DNA from: Typhlomys cinereus | Lineage: Eukaryota; Chordata; Mammalia; Rodentia; Platacanthomyidae | DNA length: 64,000 nucleotides | Reading direction: 5' to 3' | NCBI GenBank assembly: GCA_023101885.1 | Contig: JALPQD010000006.1 | Span: 11,857,085 to 11,921,084 of the forward strand | In this document: one piece after another, positions 44,270 through 55,510 of the stretch | Numbering within the stretch: position 1 is the first letter of the stretch | Layout: the number at the start of each line of letters is the position of its first letter | Program-made: the position numbers and the translations under genes | The notes under the pieces: generated by a model | The model's input: only the letters and a program-made list of their open reading frames with translations | What the model was told of the DNA's origin: nothing | Databases searched by the model: none

Positions 44270-44660
44270 ATAAAAATAACAATACCGGGAAAGGCACATT
44301 CAGACACTGGTGGAGGCAATGTAAACTGATGCAATTTGATCTAGCAATAACAAAAATGAATACTAACTGATCTGACAATGCCACTCAAGGAAATTATACC
44401 ACAAATATACTCAAACAATACAGAGAGCTGTAAAGACAAAAGACATTGTGCTGGTTACTGTTTATACCATGAATAAAACAAAATAGTCTAAAATGCCCAC
44501 CTCTGGGGCCATTAAATGGAATTTTATGCAGCCATTAAAAAAGAATGAGGTAGCTTTGCTCATGCTGATAGGAAACATCTCCAAGACTCACATTATTAGC
44601 TTTTATAAGTACACATTATAGTATGTTCTCATTTGTGTCTTGACAAGATATACGTAAGTA
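44270..44660 (+). mobile_element. Old L1 ORF2 3'-end fragment
   Basis: GGCACATTCAGACACTGGTGG, GGCCATTAAATGGAATTTTATGCAGCC and ATGAGGTAGCTTTGCTCATG are decayed phrases of the L1 C-terminal region, plus orientation. It lies in the presumed 3' flank of copy B. Confidence 0.65.
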
Positions 44661-45043
44661 AACATACGTGTGCATGTACATCATAGACATCTTAGGAATG
44701 TCATACACATGGAAACTTCCTGGAAAAATGCATAGGAAACTATTAAAGATCATTTCTTCCACAAAATTATGCTTCAAGGAAGCTGGGTTTGTTATTTGCT
44801 GTATTGCACAATTTGAATATTTTCTCTTAGCCATATGCTTTCTTTGCAATAATTACATCAGTTCTTCAAAGAAATAGCAGGTAGCAGCTAAGATCCTAAA
44901 CTTCCAATTGCAGGAGGATATAAATGTAAATCCATCAGATTGTCTTTGCTTTCGAAGAACCTTTGACATCCTAATTTCAAAGTAATTCCTCCATCGAGGA
45001 GCATTAAGAAAATCCAAAGAGTAATTTTGTGTTGTATCTCGAT

Positions 45044-45199
45044 TCATTTTTCCTGACACTGGATTCCAACAGCTGATAAAGTCTGCAGGCCGGTGCCATC
45101 AGCTTCACTCTGTGACATCCGAGGCCTGTCTTCCTTGCTGACAGTATCGTAGAGTGGATTGCTTTTCTCTGTGTAGCTGGCATAAGGCTGCATTTCGTC
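45044..45199 (-). CDS. Cd200r1: Copy B exon 7: inhibitory cytoplasmic tail with NPLY
   Basis: 156 nt, acceptor TTCCTAG, phase 0, 51 codons then TGA (45044-45046). It begins DEMQPYASYTEKSNPLYDTV, with three tyrosines, the third in NPLY, the PTB-domain docking site used by DOK proteins. The end is ADGTGLQTLSAVGIQCQEK. Five residues after AVGI are extra relative to the mouse protein, which ends at SAIGI, so the ancestral stop has been lost or moved slightly. Confidence 0.92.
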   Translation of the reverse strand, partial: DEMQPYASYTEKSNPLYDTVSKEDRPRMSQSEADGTGLQTLSAVGIQCQEK

Positions 45200-46054
45200 C
45201 TAGGAAAGAACCCAAAGTCAAAATCAGTTCACAAAATCTAGAAATCAGTACAAGGTGCTACCACCAACAGTGCTTACATTTGTGTCTCTGAGTTACACGA
45301 ACATAGAGGCAGAACTTCACTCTAATAGTTTGTCAAAATGTATTTATTGATTATTTATACATGTGTGAGGTGGTGGCTGTGTGAACATAGAAATGGAGAA
45401 GAATAAAGTGACTTGGGACATATTTCAAAGGAAAGTGGAAGATGGGAAGCTGCTGGTTACAAGAGAGTCAGGCGAAGTCCAATTTAAATTTGGGTAAGAG
45501 GAAAACGATAATGGTATTGAAAAGGGGACATCACGAATTAGACACAGGGTCACAAGGAAGGAAACACCTATTTGATTTCTCCAAGACTGAAGTCCAAATG
45601 AGCATGTGACTAAAATTCAGCTTATCAGTTGAAAAGGCAGATTGGAAGTAATACATCAATAATAGTTAACATATAATTAATGGAAAAAGTATGCCTGATT
45701 CTTCCTTACATTCAGAATTGGGTTTTCAACTAAAATACCCAGAATGATGGAAATTGCACATGTTGTTGATAATTGTAAAAAATGTAACTTTGCATTTGGT
45801 AATTTTTTTAATCTTACCTCCTCAACAACAATTGTAGTTTCTGACTTCTTCAGTTTGCATTTTCTAAAAAAATTAATAATAATCCATCGTGAATATAAGA
45901 AAAATGTCACTGTTTAGGTTGAAAATGAAATTACAAAGAAGAATACTACTGAAAATATTAGTTCATATTGATAGACCATTTTGATAAATCAGAACTAAAT
46001 GGTCTGTGCTTACTACACCAAATAACAAACTTCTGGATTTTTTAAAAGAAAGTA

Positions 46055-46106
<52 letters not shown>

Positions 46107-47465
46107 AAGAGGGTACTTTGTTTGTATGTGGTGCTGAGTTATATGAACATAGGAACAAAACCTGTTGAGGCCAAAGAATGACATTATCAGGAATCATCCT
46201 GGATTGCTCTCTCTTTTGTTTTGCTCTGGGATTTCCCAGGTGGCATTTTTTACATGTGATCTGGGGATCCAAATTCAGGTCCTTTTGCTTATGAGACAAA
46301 GGCTTTAACCTCTGAGTCATTTATCCAGCCCAAGAAAATACAAATTTGAGACAGGAACCTTACTCAACAGAATATATATGATAATCTCTTTTTAGTACAA
46401 CAAAAGAAAATTATTTTTCCAAATAAAAAAATTAGCATATCCTGCTTCTTACAAGGTCCTGCCCTTGATGACCTAATTCCCTATGCTTACTACATATATG
46501 AGCAGTCTACTGCTAAATGCACACTCCCTTCATGCAGAATAGTCCAAGTATAACACTTCAAAGTACTTGTTTTGTTTATGAGCGAATTCCTGCTAACTTC
46601 CTAATGTAGCTAATCAATTCTATGATTATGAACCTTTTCTGATCTACCAACACTGAAGAAGAAAAAGATAATCAGTCAATACCTGAAGCCACTGACTTTC
46701 AGAAACCAAATGGATCCCATGATGATCAAAATTAAAATAGGTGCGATGATGTATAGAACATATAATTTTAATTTTTGGCCACCTGTAATGACAGACACAA
46801 AAATGCATGGTTCAGGTGTGATAGATATATACTATCAAGCCATGGAAAGAAGTTATAAGCATGCATGAATCAAGCCCAACAGAAAGGCTACACACTGTGT
46901 GGAAATAACATGCTGGAAAAAGCAAAGCTGGGAGAACAGTAGAAAGATAAATGGCTTCCAGTGGAGAAGGGAAATAAATGTATAAATGTGGCACATGGAG
47001 ATCATTTATTGTGGTACATGCAACTCCTCTGTGTGTACTTTACAGGGAATGGACATGTAATGATCAATAAAAATAGGTTTTAAAAGGAATAAGATTAAAA
47101 AAAAACAATGAAAAAGTATGTGAGGGTAAAATGTGGGGCTTAAACTAGGAGCTTCTTTGAAAATCTGTTAGAGCATGTAGGATGTCAAGTCCCCTTGCTC
47201 CTCACCCCAATATGGCACTTTTCTAAACCAGCAGAAAAACAATATGTTCTCAGAAGATGAATTGGAAACTCCAGAGCCAAGGAAAAACCTGTGGGGGCAG
47301 AATAGTGAAGGTTAAGTACATGCCAACAGGCTACATGAAAGGGAAGCTAGAGTTCTGAACACTGGACCATGTATACACGCATCACTTTCTCTTAGAATAC
47401 TGGAGGTCGTTTCCTAAATAGCAGAACAGTCCCAGAGAAAAGATCTTTAGATATATAAGAAATCA

Positions 47466-47520
<55 letters not shown>

Positions 47521-50500
47521 TATTATTGTGTGTGTGTTGTGCTTGTGTGTGTGCACACATGTGTATGCAGTGCACATACATATATGTGACTGAGTCCAGA
47601 GGTCAATGTTGAGTGTCCTCCTTCATGATTCTTCACCTTATTTACTAACTCACTGAACCTGGAATGCACTGATTGTCTAGACAAAGTGTCCAATAAGCCC
47701 AGGAGCCTCCTGTCTGCATTGCCCCCAGCACCGGGATTACAGCAATATGCTGTCATGCCCACTTTTTATGTGGGTTCCTGGACTCTGCACTTGCCACACA
47801 GACAAGTACTTTACCAACTGTGCTCCCATCTTGAGTTTTTTTAAGGAAATTTTTAAAAAGAAAAAAATAAATATTAACCTTTTTTCTTACGAAGAACCTA
47901 ACCTGTTGACGTGCCCTACCACCAAAGATTAGAGCTTCCTATCAGCTTTTCAGTGGTCACTTTGAAATGAAGTGCTATCCAAAGACTACCAAAGGGTTAA
48001 AAAAAAGCCTTATAATAAAAAAAGATTAAGGTGCCTGGAAGGCAGAAGGAACTCAGATTGAGTAGACCTAGGATCAAGTGGACAGCTGTACAGGACAATA
48101 ACTGCCTGGACTCATTGGCCCAGGAGCAGAGAAAGCAAGAAGGGCCGTCTTCCCAGAAGGCGCTATGCTGTCTCAAAGTCATCAACGATCTTACTCAGCC
48201 GTGTACCCAATAAGCTCCGATACCAACCTACCAGGCAAAATGAGCCACTAGTGTGATTGTGGAGTGACTGTTACTGGTGTAACCAACCATTTTCTGATTG
48301 GACTTTGAGGCCTGCTCCACAAGATGACTGCTCCACAAGTTCTGAAAATCTGGACCAAAGCCCATGGCTACGGAATGTCATAGGTCCTAGAAGAAAACCC
48401 ACTACTGGTACTTTGCCATGTGGACTTGGTGTCAATCTGTTTTCTAAATATTTATACACACATAAGTGCTGCTCTAAACTTTGGTCAGAAAAGTTTCTAT
48501 TTGCAGTGGATGACAGGTCATGTTGAGATTCAAGAACAAGTGACTCTTGAGTGCTCACCCCTAGGCAGGACATCTATATCACCCCTTGCAAGGTCCAAGG
48601 AATACCAAAGAGGAGGGAGCATGAATAAAGTAAGAGCTGGAGGATGGGAAGCAGTCCTGTGAACACTGTCTTCTGTACATGGCATGGCCACTGTACACAC
48701 AAACTTACAGCTGCAATGGCTATAGTGCAGAAACTGACCCAGTTAATATAGTGTCATTGGAAAGTGCAGAACTCACAGGCCCACCATCCCCTGAAGAGAT
48801 ATAGGTAGTTTTTAATTGTTGCTATGGAAGTGAGGGTCATGTTGCTCTCACTCAAATAAATAACCTTCAGTCTATATTCATGCAAGTAACTCTAATTAAA
48901 TGCAGTGGGTCACAAAATAAATGAAAAAAATAGATAGGGACTTCAGGGAAAAAGAAGAGATTCATCAGGAAGGAGAAGGTGATGAAACCACTTTATATGT
49001 AATGAATGTAATCAAACCTTTCAAAAAAGAAAGAAAAGTCAATTCCTTTCTTGTAACAAATAAAGATTGTCTTTAAGGAAAAAAAATGAAATAGGTGGCT
49101 ATTTTATTACTAACAAACCACAGCTTCCTCTCTCTTTTTAAATTTACTATAATAAATAAAACAGTTCTTTTTTTTAAAGAAGGGGCAAGAGAAGGAACTG
49201 ACAGATTACCCAATAAGTCAGGCCATTTCTAAACAATATTCAAATTTATATAACTGATGACTGAGAAGCCATGTTATGCCAAAGGCTTTTCTCACCCATG
49301 CCAGTTGTACTCTGTGATGCAATATGAAGCCAATCTAGCTATTTTACCCTTTTGCCATCAGCTTCAAACACATAAATAACATCCAACATGCTGATGAGTG
49401 AATCAAGGGACAAGATGGAACAAAGAAGAAAACCTGATCCATATTTGGGACGACTACAAAAAATGGGGACATCACAAAGGGAATAAATACATTCTTACCT
49501 GTCTAATGAATAAGAATAAAACATTTTTAAAGTATTGATATGTCATACCAATAATCTCAAATTAAATATATCACTAAATTATAAAAATAACATGGTCCTA
49601 CATTTAGAGAAGTATTAGTAAGAACTTAGCATTGGCAATTACTTTTATTTGGTGGAGTACAGAGTATCTTTCTACCACACGCATACACTTCCTAGCTTTG
49701 CAGAAATTTCTAACTAAGGAGCTCAAATTTTCTTTCCATGTATTGGATTATGTATTATCTTCTATGGGCAAATACGTGAAATATCAATTCTCTGTTCTGA
49801 AAGAAATAGGTTCTCTGTAATCCCAACATGCAGCAGGCAGATTCTGGAAGATCATGCGTTAAACACCAGCTTGTATCTAAAAAAGAAAAGCAGAAAAGGA
49901 AAAAGAAAAAGGGCTACTCACCTGGACTCAGCTCTTTGGTCACAGTCTTGTCACCAGTCACATGGGAGACGGAGCAGCTCACTGCAGACACATCTTTCTG
50001 TCTCCAGAGACATGTGCTCCTGACTGTGACTGTGTCGTTGCCATATGATTCGCTGTCAGTGACACACTCTCCCTCTGGACTCCAGGAGATCTGCGCAGCT
50101 GGCTTGCCTGCAATCGCCTCGCACAAGGCAGTTCTATTCTTCTTCACAGTCAGGGCCACTTTGGGGGTAACTGTAGAGATGGATGGCAAACAAAAAGATT
50201 CAGAAATTACAAACATCTGTTTCAATCACAAATATAACGACCTGGAAAATCATGGTCAGTGACATTTCTTACCTAATACTTGGAGATCATATCTATGTAG
50301 AAAGTTTCCAGGGGCTGCTGCTATTTCACAGATGTAATGTCCATCATGAGCAGTGTCCACTGCATTAATCTGAAGTTCAGAACTCTGATCAGATGTGGAA
50401 GGCCAGGTTATTTTTATGTCAGTACAGTTTGTGCCATTGATCTCCTTCTTTGCCACATGGTAGGACATTTTGCAGGAAGACTGGTTCTTGAGAATTATTT

Positions 50501-52395
50501 CCCATGTTATTAATAGCATTTGGGGACTGAAAGGGCAACATAGTTGAACCTGCTTTCCCATCTGTACAGACACTGTAGTGTTAGCTGAAAACATGCACAC
50601 ACAAAAAGAAAACCAGAAAATGAAGTTATGTTAAGTCTATCCACAGAAGATTACATGAAGTTATGTCAGAACATTGTTTAGCTAGTGAATGTATTCCAGA
50701 ACTATTAGATTTGCATAAGAAATCAGCACTCACCCCATAGATAATATATTAAAATGTATCCAAACATTAACCAATTTTCTATTATTATGCATCATTAAAG
50801 AAACAACATGTGCTATAAAATATATTGAAATTATCATAAGTGTTTTAATATTTAGAAACAGAAACAGAATTCTAATTTAAAGGACAACTACATTGTGCTA
50901 AATCAAATTTTTGAAACAATTTTTTGAATCTTTACAAAAAGACTAGCAAAATGTTTTGGCAAATAAAAGTACTTACTGAAAAAGCAAAACAGCCTGAGTT
51001 TAATGCCTGAAATCCACAGCATGAAAGGACAAAAACCAGTTCTTGTCCTCTCACGTCCATATGTCATCACGTACACATGCATATACACACTCATATATGT
51101 ACACACAATGGGTCAATTAATTAATTAATTTGAAATTATTCTAAATCTTTAAATCACATTTTTGTGGTGGACAACACTTGATTTGTCATACAATTCATAC
51201 TCCTCAGAAAGGAAATGTAATAATTAGTCACGTGGTTGTTTTCTCACAAAATTTGATGAGTGTCAAGAAGTCAGTGACATCAAAAGTAAATGTCTGTCAC
51301 TAAAGACATTTCAGACAAATGTTAATGTAGAAAGGAAATGTCACTGTCACTAAACATTAACAAACATGGAATTCAATCTGAACTAGATTAACAAAGATAA
51401 AGAAATACTAGATCTTAATTTAGCCTTTAATTGAACTGGATTAGAGATCTTTGACATTGGAAACTGATGATATGTACAGATAAGAGATGCCTAGAAATAT
51501 TTATTAGTGGTGAAAAAGTAGTATGATTTTTAATTTGAAAAACAATATTTGTTTTCCTTTGAATTTTTTTCATGAAAAAGATTTTATTGCCAATGAAGTT
51601 AAACACAGCCTTCAGGTGTCTTTCTTTCTGTTTAGTAATACATACACCTTCACAGAATTTAGTTGTGGACTTTTCTCACACATTTTGTTTCTGTACTTTG
51701 AATCTAACTCTCAGAATTAAAGAAGAAAATTGACTTTTTTGCTTATCTTTAAAAGTAAAAAATTCAAGGTCTGTGGTCTGTACACATCTTTCAACACAGA
51801 ACCTCACACCTCCTCTACAAACTAGCATGTTCATGGATGACAGCAGGTTGCTAAGAAATGATTACTCATCAAAAACATATGTGACAATTCACCTGTGACA
51901 AAGTTATCAGTGATGCAATCACCTTAGCATGAGCCATGCTGAACAAGCTATAGATATGCTGAACAAGCCCTGATTTTGATGGAGTCATTAACTGCATTAA
52001 TTACCTTTATTTTTCAGATTCAGTTTCACTTGCCTCTTATGGGTACTGAAGTCCTCACAATTCACAGCCAAATAAAGGCCATACAACTAAAGAAAGTGGC
52101 AGGACTTTTAAAAAGACCTGAGATTAAATACATAATCTTTCCATCATTCAAGTTTGCAACGGTTTAGAGGCAAGCAAGAATGTGTCTTGTTTGAGGAAGT
52201 ACTAAAAGGTGGGAAATTTGAGATCTCTCATACCACAATGATTCAGATGAACAGTCTACCACGCATCGAGTCTGATTGGCAGTCAGGGCATCAGAAGCTG
52301 TTTCCAACCAAGGTCACTTAGTGCAAGATCAGCAAGAATAGTACCTTTTGCAGGAAGTAGTGAATTGTTCTGCATGCTCTGTTGATCGCCCACAG
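45044..52395 (-). CDS. Cd200r1: Copy B: inhibitory CD200 receptor CD200R1, exons 2 to 7 (signal exon not found)
   Basis: Inhibitory receptor for CD200 (OX2) on myeloid and some lymphoid cells. Seen: six minus-strand exons at 52345-52395, 50273-50584, 49922-50170, 46683-46782, 45818-45863 and 45044-45199, with GT/AG junctions and matching phases, giving 303 residues before the stop. A typical signal exon would bring this near the 326 residues of mouse CD200R1. Domains: stalk, V Ig, C2 Ig, uncharged transmembrane segment, KCKL-type linker and a 51-residue terminal tail containing YASYTEKSNPLYDTV. Known: the NPxY tyrosine recruits DOK2 and DOK1, leading to RasGAP and damping of Ras-MAPK signalling. 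The exon carrying the ATG was not recognised in 52.4-64 kb and may lie beyond the window, so the gene is partial here. Confidence 0.92.
45818..45863 (-). CDS. Cd200r1: Copy B exon 6: cytoplasmic linker
   Basis: 46 nt, acceptor TTTTTTTAG and donor GAG|GTAAG. It completes the R of GFR and encodes KCKLKKSETTIVVEE. The same small exon (KCKLPKLE..., KYKLNKTE... in mouse and human) separates membrane and signalling exons in CD200R1. It has no counterpart in copy A. Confidence 0.88.
46056..46333 (-). repeat. Older SINE in copy B intron 5
   Basis: (GT)n 46058-46104, CAGGAATCATCCTGGATTGC, and head end TGAGTCATTTATCCAGCCC. Lies between the transmembrane and linker exons of copy B without touching them. 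Confidence 0.8.
46683..46782 (-). CDS. Cd200r1: Copy B exon 5: transmembrane segment
   Basis: 100 nt after acceptor ATTACAG. It encodes GGQKLKLYVLYIIAPILILI then IMGSIWFLKVSGFR and ends AG|GTATT. There is no charged residue in the hydrophobic core, unlike copy A. It resembles the PYIIPSIIILIIIG and LLKISGFR pattern of mouse CD200R1. Confidence 0.9.
47470..47830 (-). repeat. (GT)n and old SINE-like segment in copy B intron 4
   Basis: (GT)n 47470-47516 followed by GAGTCCAGAGGTCAATGTTGAG, CACCGGGATTACAGCAATATGC and GGGTTCCTGGACTCTGCACTTG, old rodent SINE phrases in reverse. Confidence 0.5.
48000..49080 (+). mobile_element. Old rodent L1 (Lx-like) 3' region
   Basis: The 3' part resembles the older rodent L1 3' UTR, including CATGCAAGTAACTCTAATTAAATGCAGTGGGTCAC near 48880-48915 and a GAAGGAGAAGGTGATG tract, ending in AAAAAAGAAAGAAAAG. 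Upstream text (48000-48700) is repetitive-looking but not named. In intron 4 of copy B. Confidence 0.5.
49922..50170 (-). CDS. Cd200r1: Copy B exon 4: C2-type immunoglobulin domain
   Basis: 249 nt, 82 residues, phase 1 both ends. It begins VTPKVALTVKKNRTALCEA and ends TKELSP before CCAG|GTGAG. The central block ([18 protein letters not shown] through VSAVSC) is identical in protein to copy A. One acquired sequon (NRT) is absent from copy A, where the residue is aspartate. Confidence 0.94.
50273..50584 (-). CDS. Cd200r1: Copy B exon 3: V-type immunoglobulin domain
   Basis: 312 nt, same length and phase as copy A exon 3. It starts [17 protein letters not shown] and ends GNFLHRYDLQVL. Conserved features: CC pair, ITWEIIL, SSCKMSY, sequons NTT, NQS, NGT and NCT, and GHYICE. 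Differences from copy A cluster at MGKQVQ, the TSDQSS loop and EIAAAPGN, the last being near the CD200-contacting face in known structures (from memory). Confidence 0.93.
50585..52344 (-). other. Copy B intron 2
   Basis: AT-rich, no recognised insertions and no counterpart of the decayed V exon found in the equivalent copy A intron. The first 60 bp beside the V exon are alignable to copy A. Confidence 0.5.
52345..52395 (-). CDS. Cd200r1: Copy B exon 2: N-terminal stalk
   Basis: 51 nt between TTGTTCAG and AAAG|GTACT, phase 1 both ends. It encodes VGDQQSMQNNSLLPAK, with NNS as a sequon, and aligns with the mouse segment between the signal peptide and the NTTVSV start of the V domain. Shorter than the copy A homologue by eight codons. 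Confidence 0.75.
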
Positions 52396-52984
52396 CTGAA
52401 CAAAATGAATCTAGAAAATATTTAAAGAATAGGGAATGAAATGACTTTTTTTGTACTCAAATGGAGTATACAAGTTACCCCTGCCATGTCTGCAAAAAAA
52501 AAAAAAATTAGGAGTCAAGTTATCACTAACTTGATCATTATATTTATAGTGTATTAATCAACAGTTTCCTACTTATGAGTCACCTGATTCTGGCAGCTAC
52601 TTTGCAAGATAACTCTGCCTTCCTTCTCCACCACTTGAGCTAGGAGTTTGGTCCTATGTATGTACACCACATGTGCTGACCTGTCTAAATTCTTTCTCCA
52701 GATGCCACCCCTTAATTCAAGTCACTTAGGTCAATAATGAATACCTCATAGATGACCAGAGCCTTTTTTGAAAAATATTACAAGTAAGTTCATAAAGAGT
52801 TCATCCATTTCTCTTGTGAATCCCTGTGCAAGAACAGGGGGAGGAGGAAGAATGAAGCAGAAGCCGATACAAGAATACAGATGAATGCTCTTTACTGTTT
52901 CCACTTTGAAGTTCTAAGTTAGTTGCTAAGACTCACATGCTTTCCTTCTCTAAGTTCTGTAGAATGTCTTACAATTAAAATAGA

Positions 52985-53108
52985 CTGAAGCCAGGTGTGG
53001 TTCCTAATGGTAAGGTAGGAAATCATAAGTTTTAGGAAAGCTGACTTCATAGTAAACTTGAGGCCAACCTAGGCTACATAATAATAATGCTATCTCAATT
53101 TCAAAACA
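52985..53108 (+). repeat. B1 SINE, diverged
   Basis: GAAGCCAGGTGTGGTTCC, TTGAGGCCAACCTAGGCTAC and ATGCTATCTCAATTTCAAAAC match B1 phrases. Confidence 0.7.
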
Positions 53109-53164
53109 AAAGAAATAGTTCAACTCAACTTCATGTTAGGTTTCTCTAAAAATTTCTGTATGAA

Positions 53165-53345
53165 ATTTCTTGTTTTTATTATTATCATCATTGTGTGCAT
53201 GTATGTGAGATGTATGAGTGCAGTCACACACATGACACATATATGGGAGTCAAAGGTCAACATCCTGGAGTCATTTCTCTCCTGACAGCATGGGCTCAGG
53301 GGATCGAACTCACAAATGCCTTTACCTGGTGAGCCGTTTTGCCAG
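53165..53345 (-). repeat. Old B3-like SINE
   Basis: TGTGTGCATGTATGTGAG, GAGTCAAAGGTCAACATCC, GGGGATCGAACTCACA and TGAGCCGTTTTGCCAGTCC in reverse orientation. Confidence 0.55.
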
Positions 53346-53869
53346 TCCACATTTTATGTTTTTGAAGCAATGATTAAGGGAGGAGGAAAGAAGATTTTCA
53401 ATGGTTTCTTGCAAGTAGACACAGCAGATGTGATAAAGATGACATGTTTTGCCAGGAGGACTCCGTTGTATAACATTTATAATGGTAAAATAACCCTGAG
53501 ATCAGAGCTCTTGATACTCTCTCAAAGAGTAGATGGAAAATATCACTGGACCCTCATCTGGAATCCTAGTTGCTCCTTATGGACTTCCAGTAATCTGCAT
53601 ACAATCCTGCCTTAATTGCATTTGAGCTCATGGTTTGGGGTGGTGGTGCTAGAATACACAAACTATGGAAGGTTAACTGAAGAAGGAACACTACCCATAC
53701 AGCCATGTGGAAGTCATCATATGGGATAGGATGAGATGGTCCAACTGTGGCTGTGTTTCAAGTACTTATACTGCTGTAAGTAATCTTTCGTTGTGCTATC
53801 TATACATAAACTTGATAAGTGAAGGCTAAGCTCTATTCACATTTATGAAGAATCATTAGTAGTTAAGCA

Positions 53870-54175
53870 AGCAAACATGTAGGAAGACCCAGTCCATAGT
53901 GGGTGGGACTATTCTTCGGGCAGGTGAATAAAATGGGGAGATTTGGTTCAGTATATTTGACATACTTTGGCACACTCAAAGTCTGGTATGTAAGAGGGTT
54001 TGCTCCTTTCTTAGCAATGCCTATGGATAGGGTGGCACTTACTTTGGCTCCTGGTGTTAGTAAGAGCTCTCCAGCTGGACTATGAACTATAACCAGAATC
54101 ATAACCAAAAATAAAATCCCTTATCCCTCTAAATTGTTAAGTCATTAATTTATCAGCAACATTCAGACAAACTGA
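53870..54175 (-). repeat. Same interspersed repeat family, minus strand
   Basis: CAGTCCATAGTGGGTGGGAC, TTCTTCGGGCAGGTGAATAAAATGG, TTTGGTTCAGTATATTTG and TTATCAGCAACATTCAGAC parallel the copy at 28690-29050. Confidence 0.55.
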
Positions 54176-54423
54176 AATGTCCATGCTCAAAAAACAATAA
54201 ATTGACTGGTTCATTTCCCAGATTGATCTTTGGCATAATCATACTTTGATTTGTACTTTGGAACTAATTAGGAAGAAACAGAGATTGCTTCCATCTTCCA
54301 TAGGGAGGAATTCTTCTAACAATAAGATAAACTACTCATGAGATAGCATAGTGTTATTTGATAATAGAATTGGACTAATTGCAAATGCATGCTGCAAACA
54401 TAAATAAAAATAGAACTCTTGTG

Positions 54424-54835
54424 TTGTCTTAGTTTACTTCCTATTGCTGTAATAAAATACTCTGATAAAAATAAATACTCTGATAAAGGAGAAACAGTTT
54501 ATCCCAGCACACATATAATTCAAGATCCAGTCCATCATGGTATGAAAGTCAAGGTAGAAGGAAGCAGCTGGCAGCACTGCTTACATTATGACATTACAGC
54601 CAGAGTCAAGAAGCAGAGAATGATAAATGTTTGCTGGTGCTCAGATTGCTTCCCTCATTTTATAGAATCCAAGAACCCCTGTCTAAGGAATAGTTCCACA
54701 CACAGTCAAGATGGATCATCTCACATTATTTAATGTACTTAAGATAATGCCTACCAGCATAGTCAGAGGCTTGTCTCCCATGTGATTCTAGACTCTGTCA
54801 AGTTGACAATTAACACTATCACAACTCTATCCCTT
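54424..54835 (+). repeat. Interspersed repeat with inverted termini
   Basis: TTGTCTTAGTTTACTTCCTATTGC start and TCAAGTTGACAATTAACACTATCACA end, the layout of the rodent non-autonomous DNA-transposon-like repeats also seen at 19.8 and 39.3 kb. Confidence 0.55.
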
Positions 54836-54954
54836 GTAAACTTAACAGGCAAACACACTACTGTCATGCCATAACCTTCCAGCCCTTATTTCCATGGACT
54901 TATGATCATGTTATAACGTAAAATGCAATCAGTCCAACTTTAAAAGTCTCCATA

Positions 54955-55510
54955 GTTGGGCTCTGAGATAGCTCAGTGGGTAAGGTACCTGCTTGCAAAC
55001 CTGATGACCTGAGTTCAATTCTGCAAGCAGAAGGTCTTGAATTTGGATTCTGAATCCCATGTAAAAATACCAGGTGGAAATGGCAGCAGCCTATACTTCT
55101 GGCCCTGGAAGGCAAAGCCTGGGAAACTCCAGAGCAAAGCAAAAAGGAGGTAGAAGCAATCCAGGGTGATTTCCGAAGTCACCCTTAGTGCCACAGGCAC
55201 ACACATGCGCTTTTTAAAAAAGGGGGGGGGGCTGGAGAGGTGGCTCAGGGGTTAAGCCTCTGCCTTGCAGGCAGAGAAGGTCCTGAGTTCTGATCCTAGG
55301 CCCACGTATAGATGCCAAGCAGAAGCGGGGGCGGCCTGCGTTTCTGGTCCTGGTAGGGCAGAGCCTGTGAATCCCGGGGCAGAGTAAACAGGAGGAGGTG
55401 GAGGCGTCCATGGTGGTTCCCTAATTTGTCCGTGGTTCTACACACAGATACACACGCACAATTGAATAAATAATAAATAAAAAAAAATTCTTAAAAAAAA
55501 CTTTTCAGAA
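54955..55510 (+). repeat. Composite SINE block with two or three SINE parts
   Basis: TAAAAGTCTCCATA flanks the whole block (54941-54954 and 55511-55524). Inside: a B2-like head (GGGCTCTGAGATAGCTCAGTG ... GAGTTCAATTC), then at 55019 a partial second head and older SINE body to about 55212, then a full young SINE from 55229 (GGGCTGGAGAGGTGGCTCAG) to about 55495. Confidence 0.82.

Larger units (their letters stand above)
46784..49921 (-). other. Copy B intron 4 outside named repeats
   Basis: Contains (GT)n/SINE-like sequence near 47.5 kb and Lx-like L1 at 48.0-49.1 kb. 49240-49460 is homologous to 11150-11400 of copy A. No exon-like segment was seen. Confidence 0.5.

Noticed and set aside
49828..50262. 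144-codon plus-strand frame
   Set aside because: Antisense of the copy B C2 exon and flanks.
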